Shown here in pieces: positions 7,152 to 18,574 of a stretch of DNA of 64,000 nucleotides; position 1 is the stretch's first letter; the number at the start of each line of letters is the position of its first letter. Source of the stretch: Myxococcales bacterium (lineage in GTDB: Bacteria; Myxococcota_A; Polyangia; Polyangiales; Polyangiaceae). Below the pieces are notes generated by a model. That model was not told where the DNA came from, made no database searches, and saw nothing but the letters and a program-made list of their open reading frames with translations. The stretch spans positions 1 to 64,000 of the forward strand of contig JADKKK010000004.1 in assembly GCA_016720545.1 (NCBI GenBank). The letters run 5' to 3'. The translations under genes were made by a program, and so were the position numbers.

Positions 7152-8255
7152 CTACTTCACCGTGATGGGGACGCGGGTCCACGCGACGCCGCCGCGGTTG
7201 TCGTGGACCACCGCGAAGAGCGTGCCGAACCCCGCTTCGGCCGAGCCCTTGAGCTTCGCCTCGCTCGCGGGCACGGCTCCCGAGCCCACGTCATAGAGCA
7301 GCCGCGCGGAGTCGATCTCGGCGAGGGTCGAGTAGTAGTTGACCCACACCTGCTCGCGCGAGACCGCGCCGTCCGTGCCCACCACGCCCTCCTGCACTTC
7401 CCAGCTCGCCTCCGGCACGACGGTGCCGACCTTGGTCTCCGGGCAATTCATGCGGTTCGTGAGCGAGCATCGGTCGACCACGATGCCGACGCTGGGGTCG
7501 ATGGGCGCCCCCTCGTAGGTGAGGCCGGTGATGACGGGGTTCTCGTTGCGCTTCTTCTCGTAGACGTACGTGCGATGGATCCCGAGCACGTAGTCCTTCG
7601 AGGAGACGGGCAGGCCGTCTTCGTCGACGCAGGCGAGGGGCACCTGCTGGCGAGTCGCGATGTCGGGGCGCTTGAACACCACGCGCCCGGCGCACGCCAC
7701 CGTGAAGACGATCGTGAGCCCGTACGGCTCGTCGGGGGTCTCCTTGCGAGGGATGACCGCGCCTTCCGGGACCCGGTACGAATAGCGTGTACCCTGCACC
7801 AAGATGGGGGTCAGATCGGTGCCGTCCGGGATGCCCCCAAGGAATCCGCCCGCCGCGCCCGCGCCCCCTGCCGCGCCGCCGCCCGCCCCGCCACCGCCGA
7901 AGGCGCCGCCGTCCGGCGAGGCCGCGACGCTGGGCGAGAAGCAGCCAAAGTAGGCGTCCGCCGGGGGGTTCACGCAGGTGAACGGCAGGAAATAATGCCG
8001 CATGGGACGCGTCGGGTTCGGGCGCCCGTCGTACGCGAGCACGTCGAGCGTGACCACCTCGCCGGGGCGCGCGTACGGCTTGTCGGCGCGCGCCGCGAAG
8101 AGCCGGACCGAGTCGACCTTGCTTATCGAGTCGAACCCCTGGCCGCCGCACGCGAGCGCCGAGAGCAGCGCCAAGGCGCCGAGCAAGACCGGCCTCGACC
8201 AGGAGGAGCTCGCGAGAGCGCGCGCCGGCGAGCTCGGGCGGGGGAGCGGGCTCAC
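7152..8255 (-). CDS. Exported lipoprotein coupled to TonB receptor fusion
   Basis: 367 residues. The signal peptide has the lipobox LSALAC. A short beta-rich segment follows (VRLFAARADKPYARPGEVVTLDVLAYDG, Ig-like in pattern), then a Gly/Ala-rich linker at about residues 110-140, then a region with TVACAGRVVFKRPDI and two further cysteines. The start is GTG at 8255, overlapping the stop of the TonB-receptor gene by GTGA, so the two should be made in fixed proportion. An outer-membrane receptor coupled to a lipoprotein recalls SusCD-type pairs, but there is no SusD (TPR) fold here. A surface partner of the receptor is an inference. Confidence 0.75.
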   Translation of the reverse strand: MSPLPRPSSPARALASSSWSRPVLLGALALLSALACGGQGFDSISKVDSVRLFAARADKPYARPGEVVTLDVLAYDGRPNPTRPMRHYFLPFTCVNPPADAYFGCFSPSVAASPDGGAFGGGGAGGGAAGGAGAAGGFLGGIPDGTDLTPILVQGTRYSYRVPEGAVIPRKETPDEPYGLTIVFTVACAGRVVFKRPDIATRQQVPLACVDEDGLPVSSKDYVLGIHRTYVYEKKRNENPVITGLTYEGAPIDPSVGIVVDRCSLTNRMNCPETKVGTVVPEASWEVQEGVVGTDGAVSREQVWVNYYSTLAEIDSARLLYDVGSGAVPASEAKLKGSAEAGFGTLFAVVHDNRGGVAWTRVPITVK

Positions 8256-10882
8256 AGCTCCCCTCGCAAGCCGAGGCTAGGCAGAATGGGGAGGCTGTTG
8301 GTCTGCGTGCTCACGGTCGAGTTGTAATTGTACGTCACGCCCTCGGAGTTGGCCTGGTTGTAGACGTTCAGGATGTCGACGTAGAAGCCGAGCTTGGCGC
8401 CGTTCTTCAGGTACCAGGTCTTGTCGAGGCGGATGTCGAGCTGGTGGAAGAGCGGGTTGCGCTCGCTGTTCGGCGGGTTGCCTTGCAGCGGCAGATAGGC
8501 GCCCACGTTGAGGTCGTAGAACCCGTAGAGCTGCGGCGTGCGCAGGCTGCCCGAGATCAGGCGATAGCGCGCGCCGAACTCCCACCCGTCGCCGAGGCGG
8601 TAGCTGCCGAGCGCCGTGAGGATGTGGGTCTGGTCGAACGGGAAGATGCGCTCCTCCTCGTTCGGGCCGTCCTTCCGGACGCTTCGCGAGAGCGTGTACG
8701 CGAGGAAGCCGAAGAAGTGGTCGTCGGGCTTGTAGCGGAGGAGGGTCTCGAGGCCGGCGGCGCGCCCGGTGCCCGTGTTGCCGACCCGCGGCACGACCAG
8801 GTTGTCGAGGTCGCGGTAGAAGCCCTCGAGCGACACCTCGACGTGCTTCGTGAGCTCGCGCTCGACGCCCAGTGAGTAGTGGATCGCGCGGTTCGACGAG
8901 AGCCCCGGCACGCCGAAGCGCGCCGCGGTGTCCTGCGGCTGGGGTGGCTGCTGGAACACGCCCACGCCGCCCTTGAGCGTCGTGCGCCGGGGCGACGAGG
9001 TGAGGTCCTGTCGGGCGGCGAAGCGCGGCGACACGTCCCAGCGCTGGGTCGCTTTCGTGTAGTCTACACGCAGGCCGGTCACGAAGCGCCCGCCCCGCCA
9101 CGGGGTGATTTCCAGCTCGTCGTAGAGCGCGGGTGCGTAGATCGTGCCCGTCTCGGTGAGCTGCAGGGGAGGGCGACCGCCGAACGGGGCGCCGGGCGGC
9201 TCGCCCGGGCGGGGCAGGGGCGGCAAGCGCAGGGCGATCTCGTAGGGAGTCCACAGCCAGTCCATGCCCACGTTCATGCGCACGCCCTGCCCGAGCTTCT
9301 GCGCGACCTCGGTGCGGAGCGTGAAAGGCGTGCTCGTGAGCGTGAAGTAGTTGTCGCCGAGTTGGAAAGCGATGGCGTCTTTGCCGCCGGCCGCGACCAC
9401 GCGCAGCTCGGTGCCGTCGGAGACCTTGTTCGTGTACTTGCCCTGGAAGCGGTAGAACGCCGTGCCGAAGCTGAGGTTGCCGCCGATGCCCGGGTTCGAG
9501 GCGTTGACGCCCTTCACGAGCACCTCGAGCCGGTCGTCGGAGCCGAAGAACGCGAAGCGCAGGTTCTGGTTCTTGCCGATGTCGCGCTGAAGGATCGCTT
9601 GGTAGTCGTAGTACACGGGGGCGGTGGTGACGCCCGCGCCGGCCGCGTCGAGCACCGGCTTCAGCCACACGTCGACGTAGCTCCGGCGGCCCGCGAGCGC
9701 GAACTTCCAGCCGGTAGAGAACACGGGGCCCTCCGCGAGCACGCGCGCGTCGATGAGATCGACCTGCGCGAGCGCGTGCAGCTTGGGCTTCGGATCGCGG
9801 AGCCCGACGTCGACGATGCCGCCCACGACGCGCCCGTACTGGCTCGAGAAATTGCCGGGGTAAAAGTCGATCTTTTCGAGCATCTCCGTGGGCACCACGC
9901 TGGAGAGCCCGCCGAAGTGGTAAACCAGCGGCACGAGCGTGCCGTCGACGAAGATGTTGGTCTCGTTCGGGGCCGAGCCGCGCACGATGAGCAGGCCCGC
10001 GAGGCCGGGCGGGCGGGCCACGCCCGGGAAGTTCTGGATGGCGCGGAGGGCGTCGCCGTTCGTGCCAGGGATGCGCGACAGCTCGCGGCGCTCGAACGTT
10101 CGCTTCGTGACCTCCCGCGGGGGCTTCTGTCCCTGGACCGTGACCTCGACCACCGGGCCTGTGACTGTGTCAGGCGGCGGCGGGGCCCCGACGAGGACCA
10201 CCGGGTCGAGGGTCAGCGCGAGCTCGAGCCGCTCCCCGGGCGCGATGTCCTTCTGCGACTTGTAGGGGACGTAGCCCTTCGCCTCGACGACGATCGTGTA
10301 CGAGCCCGCGGGAAGATCGCCCGGGTCGAACGTGCCGTCCGCGGCGGTGACGACCTGCTTCGTGACGCCCGCCCCCTCGAGGCGCAGCGGCACGCCGGCG
10401 AGCGCGCCGCGGCTGCCCGCGGCGACCGAGCCCACGATGCGGCCTGGCTGCGCGGGGAACGTGTAGACGTGCTTGATGCGCGCCGGGATCGGCTTCCCGT
10501 CGCGCTTGGCCGGCGTGAACACCAGCTTGCGCCCAGCCTCGAGCGCCGCCTCGTCGAAGCCGTCGCCCGCGGGGGCCTCGACGGCGGCCTTCGCGACCGC
10601 GCCCGAGGCGTCGAGATCGAGGAGCAGCACCACGCGGACGGCCTCTCGGCCCCGCGTCTTCATCGCCGCGGCGGGGTAGACGGCGCCCTCGTCCTTCTGC
10701 AGCGTCGGCAGCTCGATGCGCGGAGGCGCCGGCGCCGGGGTCTCGTCGGGCTTCGGAGGCTTGACGAGATCTCCCGACCGCTGCGCGCTCGCTGAGCGCG
10801 GCCACGCGGCGGCGAGCGCGACCAGCGATGCCCCGATGAGGGCTCCGCGGACGCGAGAAATCGCCATTCTTTTCGCGCCCAT
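8252..10882 (-). CDS. TonB-domain / TonB-dependent outer-membrane receptor fusion
   Basis: 876 residues. After a signal peptide (MGAKRMAISR..., cut near SASAQ), residues 65-143 resemble the C-terminal domain of TonB (AVYPAAAMKTRGREAVRVVL, FTPAKRDGKPIPARI). Residues about 147-227 form a carboxypeptidase-regulatory-like beta domain (GRIVGSVAAGSRGALAGVPL, DLPAGSYTIVVEAKGY). A receptor plug follows (RTFERRELSRIPGTNGDALR, FPGV, LIVRGS) and then a beta-barrel. TonB-dependent receptors import large substrates using energy from the Ton complex; here the periplasmic TonB-like piece sits on the receptor itself. The substrate is unknown. The ATG at 10882 gives the best signal peptide; an ATG five codons later is also possible. 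First gene of the leftward operon. Confidence 0.85.
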   Translation of the reverse strand: MGAKRMAISRVRGALIGASLVALAAAWPRSASAQRSGDLVKPPKPDETPAPAPPRIELPTLQKDEGAVYPAAAMKTRGREAVRVVLLLDLDASGAVAKAAVEAPAGDGFDEAALEAGRKLVFTPAKRDGKPIPARIKHVYTFPAQPGRIVGSVAAGSRGALAGVPLRLEGAGVTKQVVTAADGTFDPGDLPAGSYTIVVEAKGYVPYKSQKDIAPGERLELALTLDPVVLVGAPPPPDTVTGPVVEVTVQGQKPPREVTKRTFERRELSRIPGTNGDALRAIQNFPGVARPPGLAGLLIVRGSAPNETNIFVDGTLVPLVYHFGGLSSVVPTEMLEKIDFYPGNFSSQYGRVVGGIVDVGLRDPKPKLHALAQVDLIDARVLAEGPVFSTGWKFALAGRRSYVDVWLKPVLDAAGAGVTTAPVYYDYQAILQRDIGKNQNLRFAFFGSDDRLEVLVKGVNASNPGIGGNLSFGTAFYRFQGKYTNKVSDGTELRVVAAGGKDAIAFQLGDNYFTLTSTPFTLRTEVAQKLGQGVRMNVGMDWLWTPYEIALRLPPLPRPGEPPGAPFGGRPPLQLTETGTIYAPALYDELEITPWRGGRFVTGLRVDYTKATQRWDVSPRFAARQDLTSSPRRTTLKGGVGVFQQPPQPQDTAARFGVPGLSSNRAIHYSLGVERELTKHVEVSLEGFYRDLDNLVVPRVGNTGTGRAAGLETLLRYKPDDHFFGFLAYTLSRSVRKDGPNEEERIFPFDQTHILTALGSYRLGDGWEFGARYRLISGSLRTPQLYGFYDLNVGAYLPLQGNPPNSERNPLFHQLDIRLDKTWYLKNGAKLGFYVDILNVYNQANSEGVTYNYNSTVSTQTNSLPILPSLGLRGEL

Positions 10883-11063
10883 GACGGAGCGACCGTACCA
10901 AGAAGCGTGGGAGGCGTGCAACGGCGAATCGGCGAGCCCAGGGCGTTCGAGGTGCGCATCGGTGGTTCTCCGACAGGCCGTTCGTGCCCGACGAACCCTC
11001 CTCGGCGTGGGAGCGGCAGCGCTCGGGCTGCGCCCTGGCGCGGGGAGTGGTAGACAAGGGGCT
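10883..11063. promoter_or_regulatory. Divergent intergenic region, TonB receptor / peroxidase
   Basis: About 180 bp separate the divergent starts of the TonB receptor fusion and the peroxidase lipoprotein, so promoters for both operons should lie here. I found no clear -35/-10 pair or operator palindrome by eye. Confidence 0.35.
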
Positions 11064-12961
11064 GTGGGGAGTTCGCACACGGGAGGGGTCTACGGGCGGC
11101 GCGCCGCCGCCGGATCTCGTGGCGTGACGCTCGCGCTCCTCGCGGCCTGCGGCGCCGCGCTCCTGCTCGCGGGCGCGTGCAGCGGCGCGGCGGGGCCTGC
11201 ATCGGGCCCAGGGCCCGCGCTCGACGCCTCCCCGACGGACGCCCTGGTCGGCCCGAGCGCGACCGATGCCCCACCCGCGCCCTGCGTCGACGGTCAGCCT
11301 GGCCCGTACCCCGCCTCGTCGAGCCTCGATCTCGCGGCCGTGGTGCCCGACCTCACCTTCGCGGCGCCCTCGGGACCGCTCGCGCTGCGCACGTTTTACG
11401 AGCCTTGCGCGCCGCGCGCGCGCCTCCTCGTGCTCCGCGAGGTCGCCGGCTTCTGCGAGGGGTGCCGGTGGAGCCTCGCGCACACCGCGGACCTCATCCC
11501 GCCCGAGCTCCGCGAGCGGGTCGAGGTGGTCGACCTGGTGGTCTCCGACGAGCACAACTTCCCCGTCGCGACCCCGGCGGATCTGGCGCGTGCCGCCAAG
11601 GCGCTCCCCGGGCTCTCCCCGGTCCACGCCGCCGATCCGCGGTTCACCTTCGGGCCCGTGGGGCTCGCCGACCGGCGCCTCCCTTTCCTCGTCGCGGTCG
11701 AGCGCCGCACGATGAAGATCGTTCAGTTCCTCGTCGACCCTGCGCCGGAGGACGCACGCTTCACGCTCCGCCAGACGATCGCAGCGCTGGACGGCGTGCC
11801 GGCGCCGGCGCCCGAGCCCCTCGCGGTCGTCGACGGGCTGTTCCCGCAGAACCACTGGGCGCTCGTTCAAAACATGCGCACGCCCGGCGCGCCGCCCCCC
11901 GACCCCACGAACGCCGTGGCCGACGACCCCGCCGCCGCCGCGCTCGGCAAGCGGCTCTTCCACGACGCGACCCTCACGCCCTCGGGCACGGTGTCCTGCG
12001 CGACCTGCCACGCCCCCGAGAAGGGCTTCGCCGATGGCCGCGCGCGCGGGTTCGGCCTCACGGAGGGCGACCGCCACACCCCGTCGGCCACGCTCGCCGC
12101 CCACGCGCGGTTCCAGTTCTGGGACGGCCGCTCCGACACCCTCTGGCATCAGGCGCTCGGGCCCTTCGAGAACGCCAGCGAGATGGGCTCGAGCCGCCTG
12201 TTCGTCGCGCGCCGCGTGGGCGCCGCCTACGCCGCCGAGTACGCCGCGGTGTTCCCGCGCGCCCCGCTGCCGGCGATGGGCGACCTCGCCCGCTTCCCCG
12301 CGAACGGCAAGCCCGGCGAGCCGAGCTGGGACGGCATGGCGGCCGCCGATCGCGACGCCGTCACGCGGGTGTATGTGAACGTGGGAAAGGCGATCGCCGC
12401 CTACGAGCGCACCTTGCGCGTCCGCCCCGGTGCCCTCGACCGCTACGCGGCGGGGGACCTCACCGCGCTCACGCCGGCGCAAAAGACGGGCCTCCACGTG
12501 TTCTTCCTCGCGGGCTGCGCGCAGTGTCACCACGGCCCGCGGCTCACCGACGACGCCTTCCACGCGCTCCGGTTCGAGACCGGTCGGCGCGACGGGAAGC
12601 CAGACCGCGGCGCGCTCGACGGGCTCGCCGCGCTGCTCGCCGATCCCATCCGCCGCGAAGCCGCGCTCTACTACGACGCGCCGCCGCCTGCGCTCCCCTT
12701 CACTGTGGTGCCGGGGTCGATGCTCGGGGCCTTCAAGACGCCCACCCTCCGCGGCGTGGCGAGCCGCGCGCCCTACGGACACGGTGGCACGCTCGCTGAC
12801 CTCGCCGCGGTCTCGAAGCACTACGGGGAGCGCGGCCTCGCGGCGGACGATCCGCGCACGGTGGGCGACACGGAGCCCTGGGCGGTGCGCTTCATCCCCC
12901 AGCACGCCGACGAGATCACCGAGCTCATGCGGGTCCTCGACGAGGCGTCGATCGAGCCGTG

Positions 12962-12962
<1 letters not shown>
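11064..12962 (+). CDS. Di-haem peroxidase (MauG/CCP-like) lipoprotein with N-terminal thioredoxin-like domain
   Basis: 632 residues. The lipobox LLLAGAC anchors the protein outside the cytoplasm. Residues about 70-240 look like a thioredoxin/redoxin fold, with C-E-G-C (FCEGCRWS) where the active CxxC sits. Residues 260-630 are a bacterial cytochrome c peroxidase/MauG domain with two haem motifs, CATCH and CAQCHH, and the usual GKRLFHD lead-in. Such enzymes reduce peroxide or carry out long-range oxidations in the periplasm. Fusion to a redoxin-like domain suggests thiol and peroxide chemistry on one chain. Start: GTG at 11064, preceded by AAGGGG; a later GTG at 11124 is possible. It overlaps the kinase gene at TGATG. 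Confidence 0.82.
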
Positions 12963-15808
<2,846 letters not shown>

Positions 15809-15898
15809 CCCGCTGCGCACCACGGGCCACCGCGGCCCCAACGGTAGCGCTATGTTCCTCGCAGCGACACGAGCGGCACCTTCCCGCGGGAGACGTCC

Positions 15899-16765
15899 AT
15901 GCCCAACCTGCGCCTCAGGCCCAAAGAGCACCTCTCTTCGTTCCGGCGCATCGCCATCGGCACCTGGGAGACCACGAAGGACCCGCAGGTCTACGGCGCG
16001 CTCGAGCTCCGGGCCGACGAGGCGCTGCGGTACCTCGCCGAGTTTCGGGCCGCGACCGGCAAGCGCGCGACCCTGAGCCACCTCATGGCGAAGGCCGTGG
16101 CCCACGTGCTCCACGAGCTGCCCGACGCGAACGCGGTGCTCCGCTGGAACCGCATCTACCTCCGTGACGACATCGGCGTGTTCTTCCAGGTCGAGATGAA
16201 GGACCCGGTCACCGGCGAGATCGATCTCTCCGGCGCCACCCTCTTCGACTGCCACCAAAAGTCACTCGAGCAGATCGTCGACGAGTTCTCCGCGCGCGTG
16301 AGCACGGTGAAGGCCGGCAAGGACCAGGCGCTCGAGGGCACGCGCTCCACGTTCAAGAAGATCCCCTACTTCTTGCTGAATACGGTGCTCAACGTGCTGG
16401 GGTTTCTGTCGATTACGCTGAACCTCGACCTGCGGTGGGCGGGTATCCCGAAGGACCCCTTCGGCTCCGTGATGGTGACCAACATCGGCTCGCTCGGGCT
16501 CGACGAGGCGTACGTGCCGCTCGTGCCCTACAGCCACGTGCCGCTGCTGCTCGCCGTGGGCGCAGTGAAGCGCGCCGCGGTGGTCGAGGGCGACCGCGTG
16601 GTGGTCGGCCAGGTGCTGCGGGTCTCGGCCACGTTCGACCACCGCGTGCTCGACGGCTCGCACGCCGCGAAGATGTCGCGCGTCCTGCGCGCCTTCTTCG
16701 ACGACCCGTTCGGGAAGCTCGGGCCCATCCCCCAGGCGCCCGCCGCCTCGCCGGAGGGCGAATGA
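15899..16765 (+). CDS. 2-oxoacid dehydrogenase E2-type acyltransferase, catalytic domain only
   Basis: 288 residues. The C-terminal catalytic signature DHRVLDG (in ATFDHRVLDGSH) and the preceding VMVTNIGSLGLDEAYVPLVP are those of lipoyl-dependent acyltransferases (E2), in which this His is catalytic. There is no lipoyl domain and no peripheral-subunit-binding domain, so it cannot work as a normal E2 on its own. A hydrophobic segment at about residues 160-180 (YFLLNTVLNVLGFLSITLN) is unusual for the family. No E1 or E3 gene is nearby. It may act on soluble acyl-CoA or as a chloramphenicol-acetyltransferase-like enzyme. It starts 90 bp after the kinase gene. Confidence 0.8.
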   Translation: MPNLRLRPKEHLSSFRRIAIGTWETTKDPQVYGALELRADEALRYLAEFRAATGKRATLSHLMAKAVAHVLHELPDANAVLRWNRIYLRDDIGVFFQVEMKDPVTGEIDLSGATLFDCHQKSLEQIVDEFSARVSTVKAGKDQALEGTRSTFKKIPYFLLNTVLNVLGFLSITLNLDLRWAGIPKDPFGSVMVTNIGSLGLDEAYVPLVPYSHVPLLLAVGAVKRAAVVEGDRVVVGQVLRVSATFDHRVLDGSHAAKMSRVLRAFFDDPFGKLGPIPQAPAASPEGE

Positions 16766-16828
16766 ATGGGAGACGGCGCGGGGCGTGACCGGGAGCCACG
16801 CGCCGCGCCGTGACGCGCCTCCTCCCGC

Positions 16829-17044
16829 CTACTGCTCGAGCTTCGCGAGCTCGACGATCGCCCGCGCCCAGGCGGCGAACTTCCACTCGCCGAGATCCCG
16901 GATCGTCTTGATGCCGCACGCCGCGAGGTGCTTCTGGTGCTCCTCGGTGAGGCCCTCGATGGCGGCGATGGGGGCGTCGCAGATCTCGTTCAGGGTCTTG
17001 GTCTCGTAGGCCTTGTCGACGGCGCGGTTCACGTTGATGGGCAT
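16829..17044 (-). CDS. Small helix-hairpin-helix-like protein
   Basis: 71 residues, no signal. Residues about 18-65 (LNEICDAPIAAIEGLTEEH, LAACGIKTIRDLGEWKFAAW) match the helix-hairpin-helix pattern of 'IEGL-x-x-x-x-x-x-L-x-x-x-G-I-x-T-I-x-D-L', as in small DNA-binding or polymerase-associated modules. It stands alone, divergent from the ligase operon with about 200 bp between. A nucleic-acid role is suggested by the motif and neighbours but is not shown. Confidence 0.72.
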   Translation of the reverse strand: MPINVNRAVDKAYETKTLNEICDAPIAAIEGLTEEHQKHLAACGIKTIRDLGEWKFAAWARAIVELAKLEQ

Positions 17045-17247
17045 GGAGTTCTCCTCGGGTCAGTGGCCGGGGGGCGAGTGGGGCGCGGAGCAGGACTCCC
17101 CCCTCCGATGGGCCACCACTCTATCCACCTCGTCGCACGCGACCAGGGCAATCGGCGTGGGTCACGAGCGCGGGGCGCGGGACCGACGAAAGGCTTCCCC
17201 CCGACGCCCCGGCCTCGGTACGCTGCGTCACCGCTCAGGGAGGCTCC

Positions 17248-17850
17248 ATGGCGTCGCCAGTTGTCGTTGCACTCGACGGGAAGGTGAGCACCTTCTCGCT
17301 CTCGAAGGTCGATCGCGAGAAGCTCTATGGCAAGCGGGAGCGCGTCGTCGTCGACGAGGCGGGCGAGCCGTGCGTGGGCGCGTCGCTCACCACCGACGGC
17401 GGCGCGATCATCCCGCCTGGCGGGCTCGCCTACGCCTACCTCGACGACGCGTGGGACACGCTGGAGCGCTCGGAGCTCAAGGCCGTCGACGCCGCCGGCG
17501 CGCCGGTGCCGATCGCGCCTTCCACGCTCGGCAAAGAGCAGGCCCTCGTCGGCCCGGTCGACCCTTCGAGGCTCCTCGATCACACGTGCACCACGGTGTA
17601 CGAGCTGCGCCCCGAAGAGGTGTCGGAGGCGCTCACAGCCGCCCTCGCCGCGGGCGACGTGTTCGAGACTCGCTTCAACTACCGCGACGACTACGCGGAC
17701 GCGGCCGCGTTCCTGCTCGCGAACGAGCAGGGCACGTTCTTGCTCGTCGGCGAGCCCTCGCGCTTCGAGATGCTGCGGCAAGAGCAGCAGCCCGCGGACC
17801 TGGCCGAAGAGGCCGAAGACACCGACGACCTCGACTTTGGCATGATGTGA
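17248..17850 (+). CDS. Unknown protein, first gene of ligase operon
   Basis: 200 residues with no signal or membrane segment; starts with ATG after a strong AGGGAGG site. The first half is beta-rich (MASPVVVALDGKVSTFSLSK, REKLYGKRERVVVDEAGEPC, TTDGGAIIPPGGLAYAYLDD). The second half contains VYELRPEEVSEALTAALAAG and a very acidic tail (EEAEDTDDLDFGMM). I recognise no family. Only 10 bp separate it from the next gene, and all three genes here run to the ligase, so the proteins probably work together. Confidence 0.72.
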   Translation: MASPVVVALDGKVSTFSLSKVDREKLYGKRERVVVDEAGEPCVGASLTTDGGAIIPPGGLAYAYLDDAWDTLERSELKAVDAAGAPVPIAPSTLGKEQALVGPVDPSRLLDHTCTTVYELRPEEVSEALTAALAAGDVFETRFNYRDDYADAAAFLLANEQGTFLLVGEPSRFEMLRQEQQPADLAEEAEDTDDLDFGMM

Positions 17851-17860
17851 GGAGCGCGCG

Positions 17861-18574
17861 ATGGCCCGACTGATCCCGCTGATGGACGCGAAGAAGCGCG
17901 ACGCTCACGTCGCCGCCGAGTGGGCGAAGAAGCCCCCGGCCTTGCGGATGCTCGGGCCGAGCGGCGGCCCGGCCCGGCTCGAGCGGCTCATCCGCACGAC
18001 CGACGCGACGGGCTACGACGCCCTGCTCCGCGCCCACGGCGACGACGCGGGCGTGGCGCGCGCCCTGGTAGCGGGCGATCCGGAGATCGATCTGCACCTC
18101 GTGGGTCGCCGGCTCGGCGACGCGGCGCGTGTGTACCTGCGCCGCGACGGCGCGGTGCTCTCCGTGGCGCGCGTGCTGCGCGTGGTGCGGGGACCCGACG
18201 GCGTGGAGCGCTCGCGCGATGACTTCCTCGACGTGGAGGCGACCCTCGCCGAGGAGTCGGCGCCCATGGTGTGGACCGGGAAGCTCTCGCCGATTGGTGA
18301 AGCGATCCGGAAGTTTGCGTTCACGAAGCAGCTCCAGCTCCGGCACGTGAGCGGCCTCACGTTTCAGTTCCTCTACGACATCGCGAAGGAGCTCCACGGC
18401 GCGAAGAAGATGGTCTTCGTGGGCACTGGCCCGAAGGGGCAGGGGCCGCTCATCTTCACCACCAACGGCGCGCCGTACCGCGGCTTCCTCGAAGGGCGCG
18501 TCGACGGTGACGCGTATCGCCTCGTGCTCCACCTCTCGAACCTCGAGCTCAAGTCGGCCGGAGGCGCGTCGTGA
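17861..18574 (+). CDS. Unknown protein, second gene of ligase operon
   Basis: 237 residues, soluble. ATG start after AGGAG. Visible segments include IDLHLVGRRLGDAARVYLR, FAFTKQLQLRHVSGLTFQFL and GAKKMVFVGTGPKGQGPLIF (a Gly-rich turn with basic residues). There are no cysteine clusters or known catalytic motifs. The last four bases (GTGA) contain the start of the ligase gene, so translation of the two is likely coupled. Function unknown; an accessory or substrate-handling partner of the ligase is inferred from the coupling alone. Confidence 0.72.
   Translation: MARLIPLMDAKKRDAHVAAEWAKKPPALRMLGPSGGPARLERLIRTTDATGYDALLRAHGDDAGVARALVAGDPEIDLHLVGRRLGDAARVYLRRDGAVLSVARVLRVVRGPDGVERSRDDFLDVEATLAEESAPMVWTGKLSPIGEAIRKFAFTKQLQLRHVSGLTFQFLYDIAKELHGAKKMVFVGTGPKGQGPLIFTTNGAPYRGFLEGRVDGDAYRLVLHLSNLELKSAGGAS

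Noticed and set aside
10170..12905. Long open frames of 600-900 codons on the strand opposite the receptor, peroxidase and kinase genes
   Set aside because: They are Arg/Ala/Gly/His-rich, lack any motif and mirror real genes; stop-free antisense frames are normal at this GC content.
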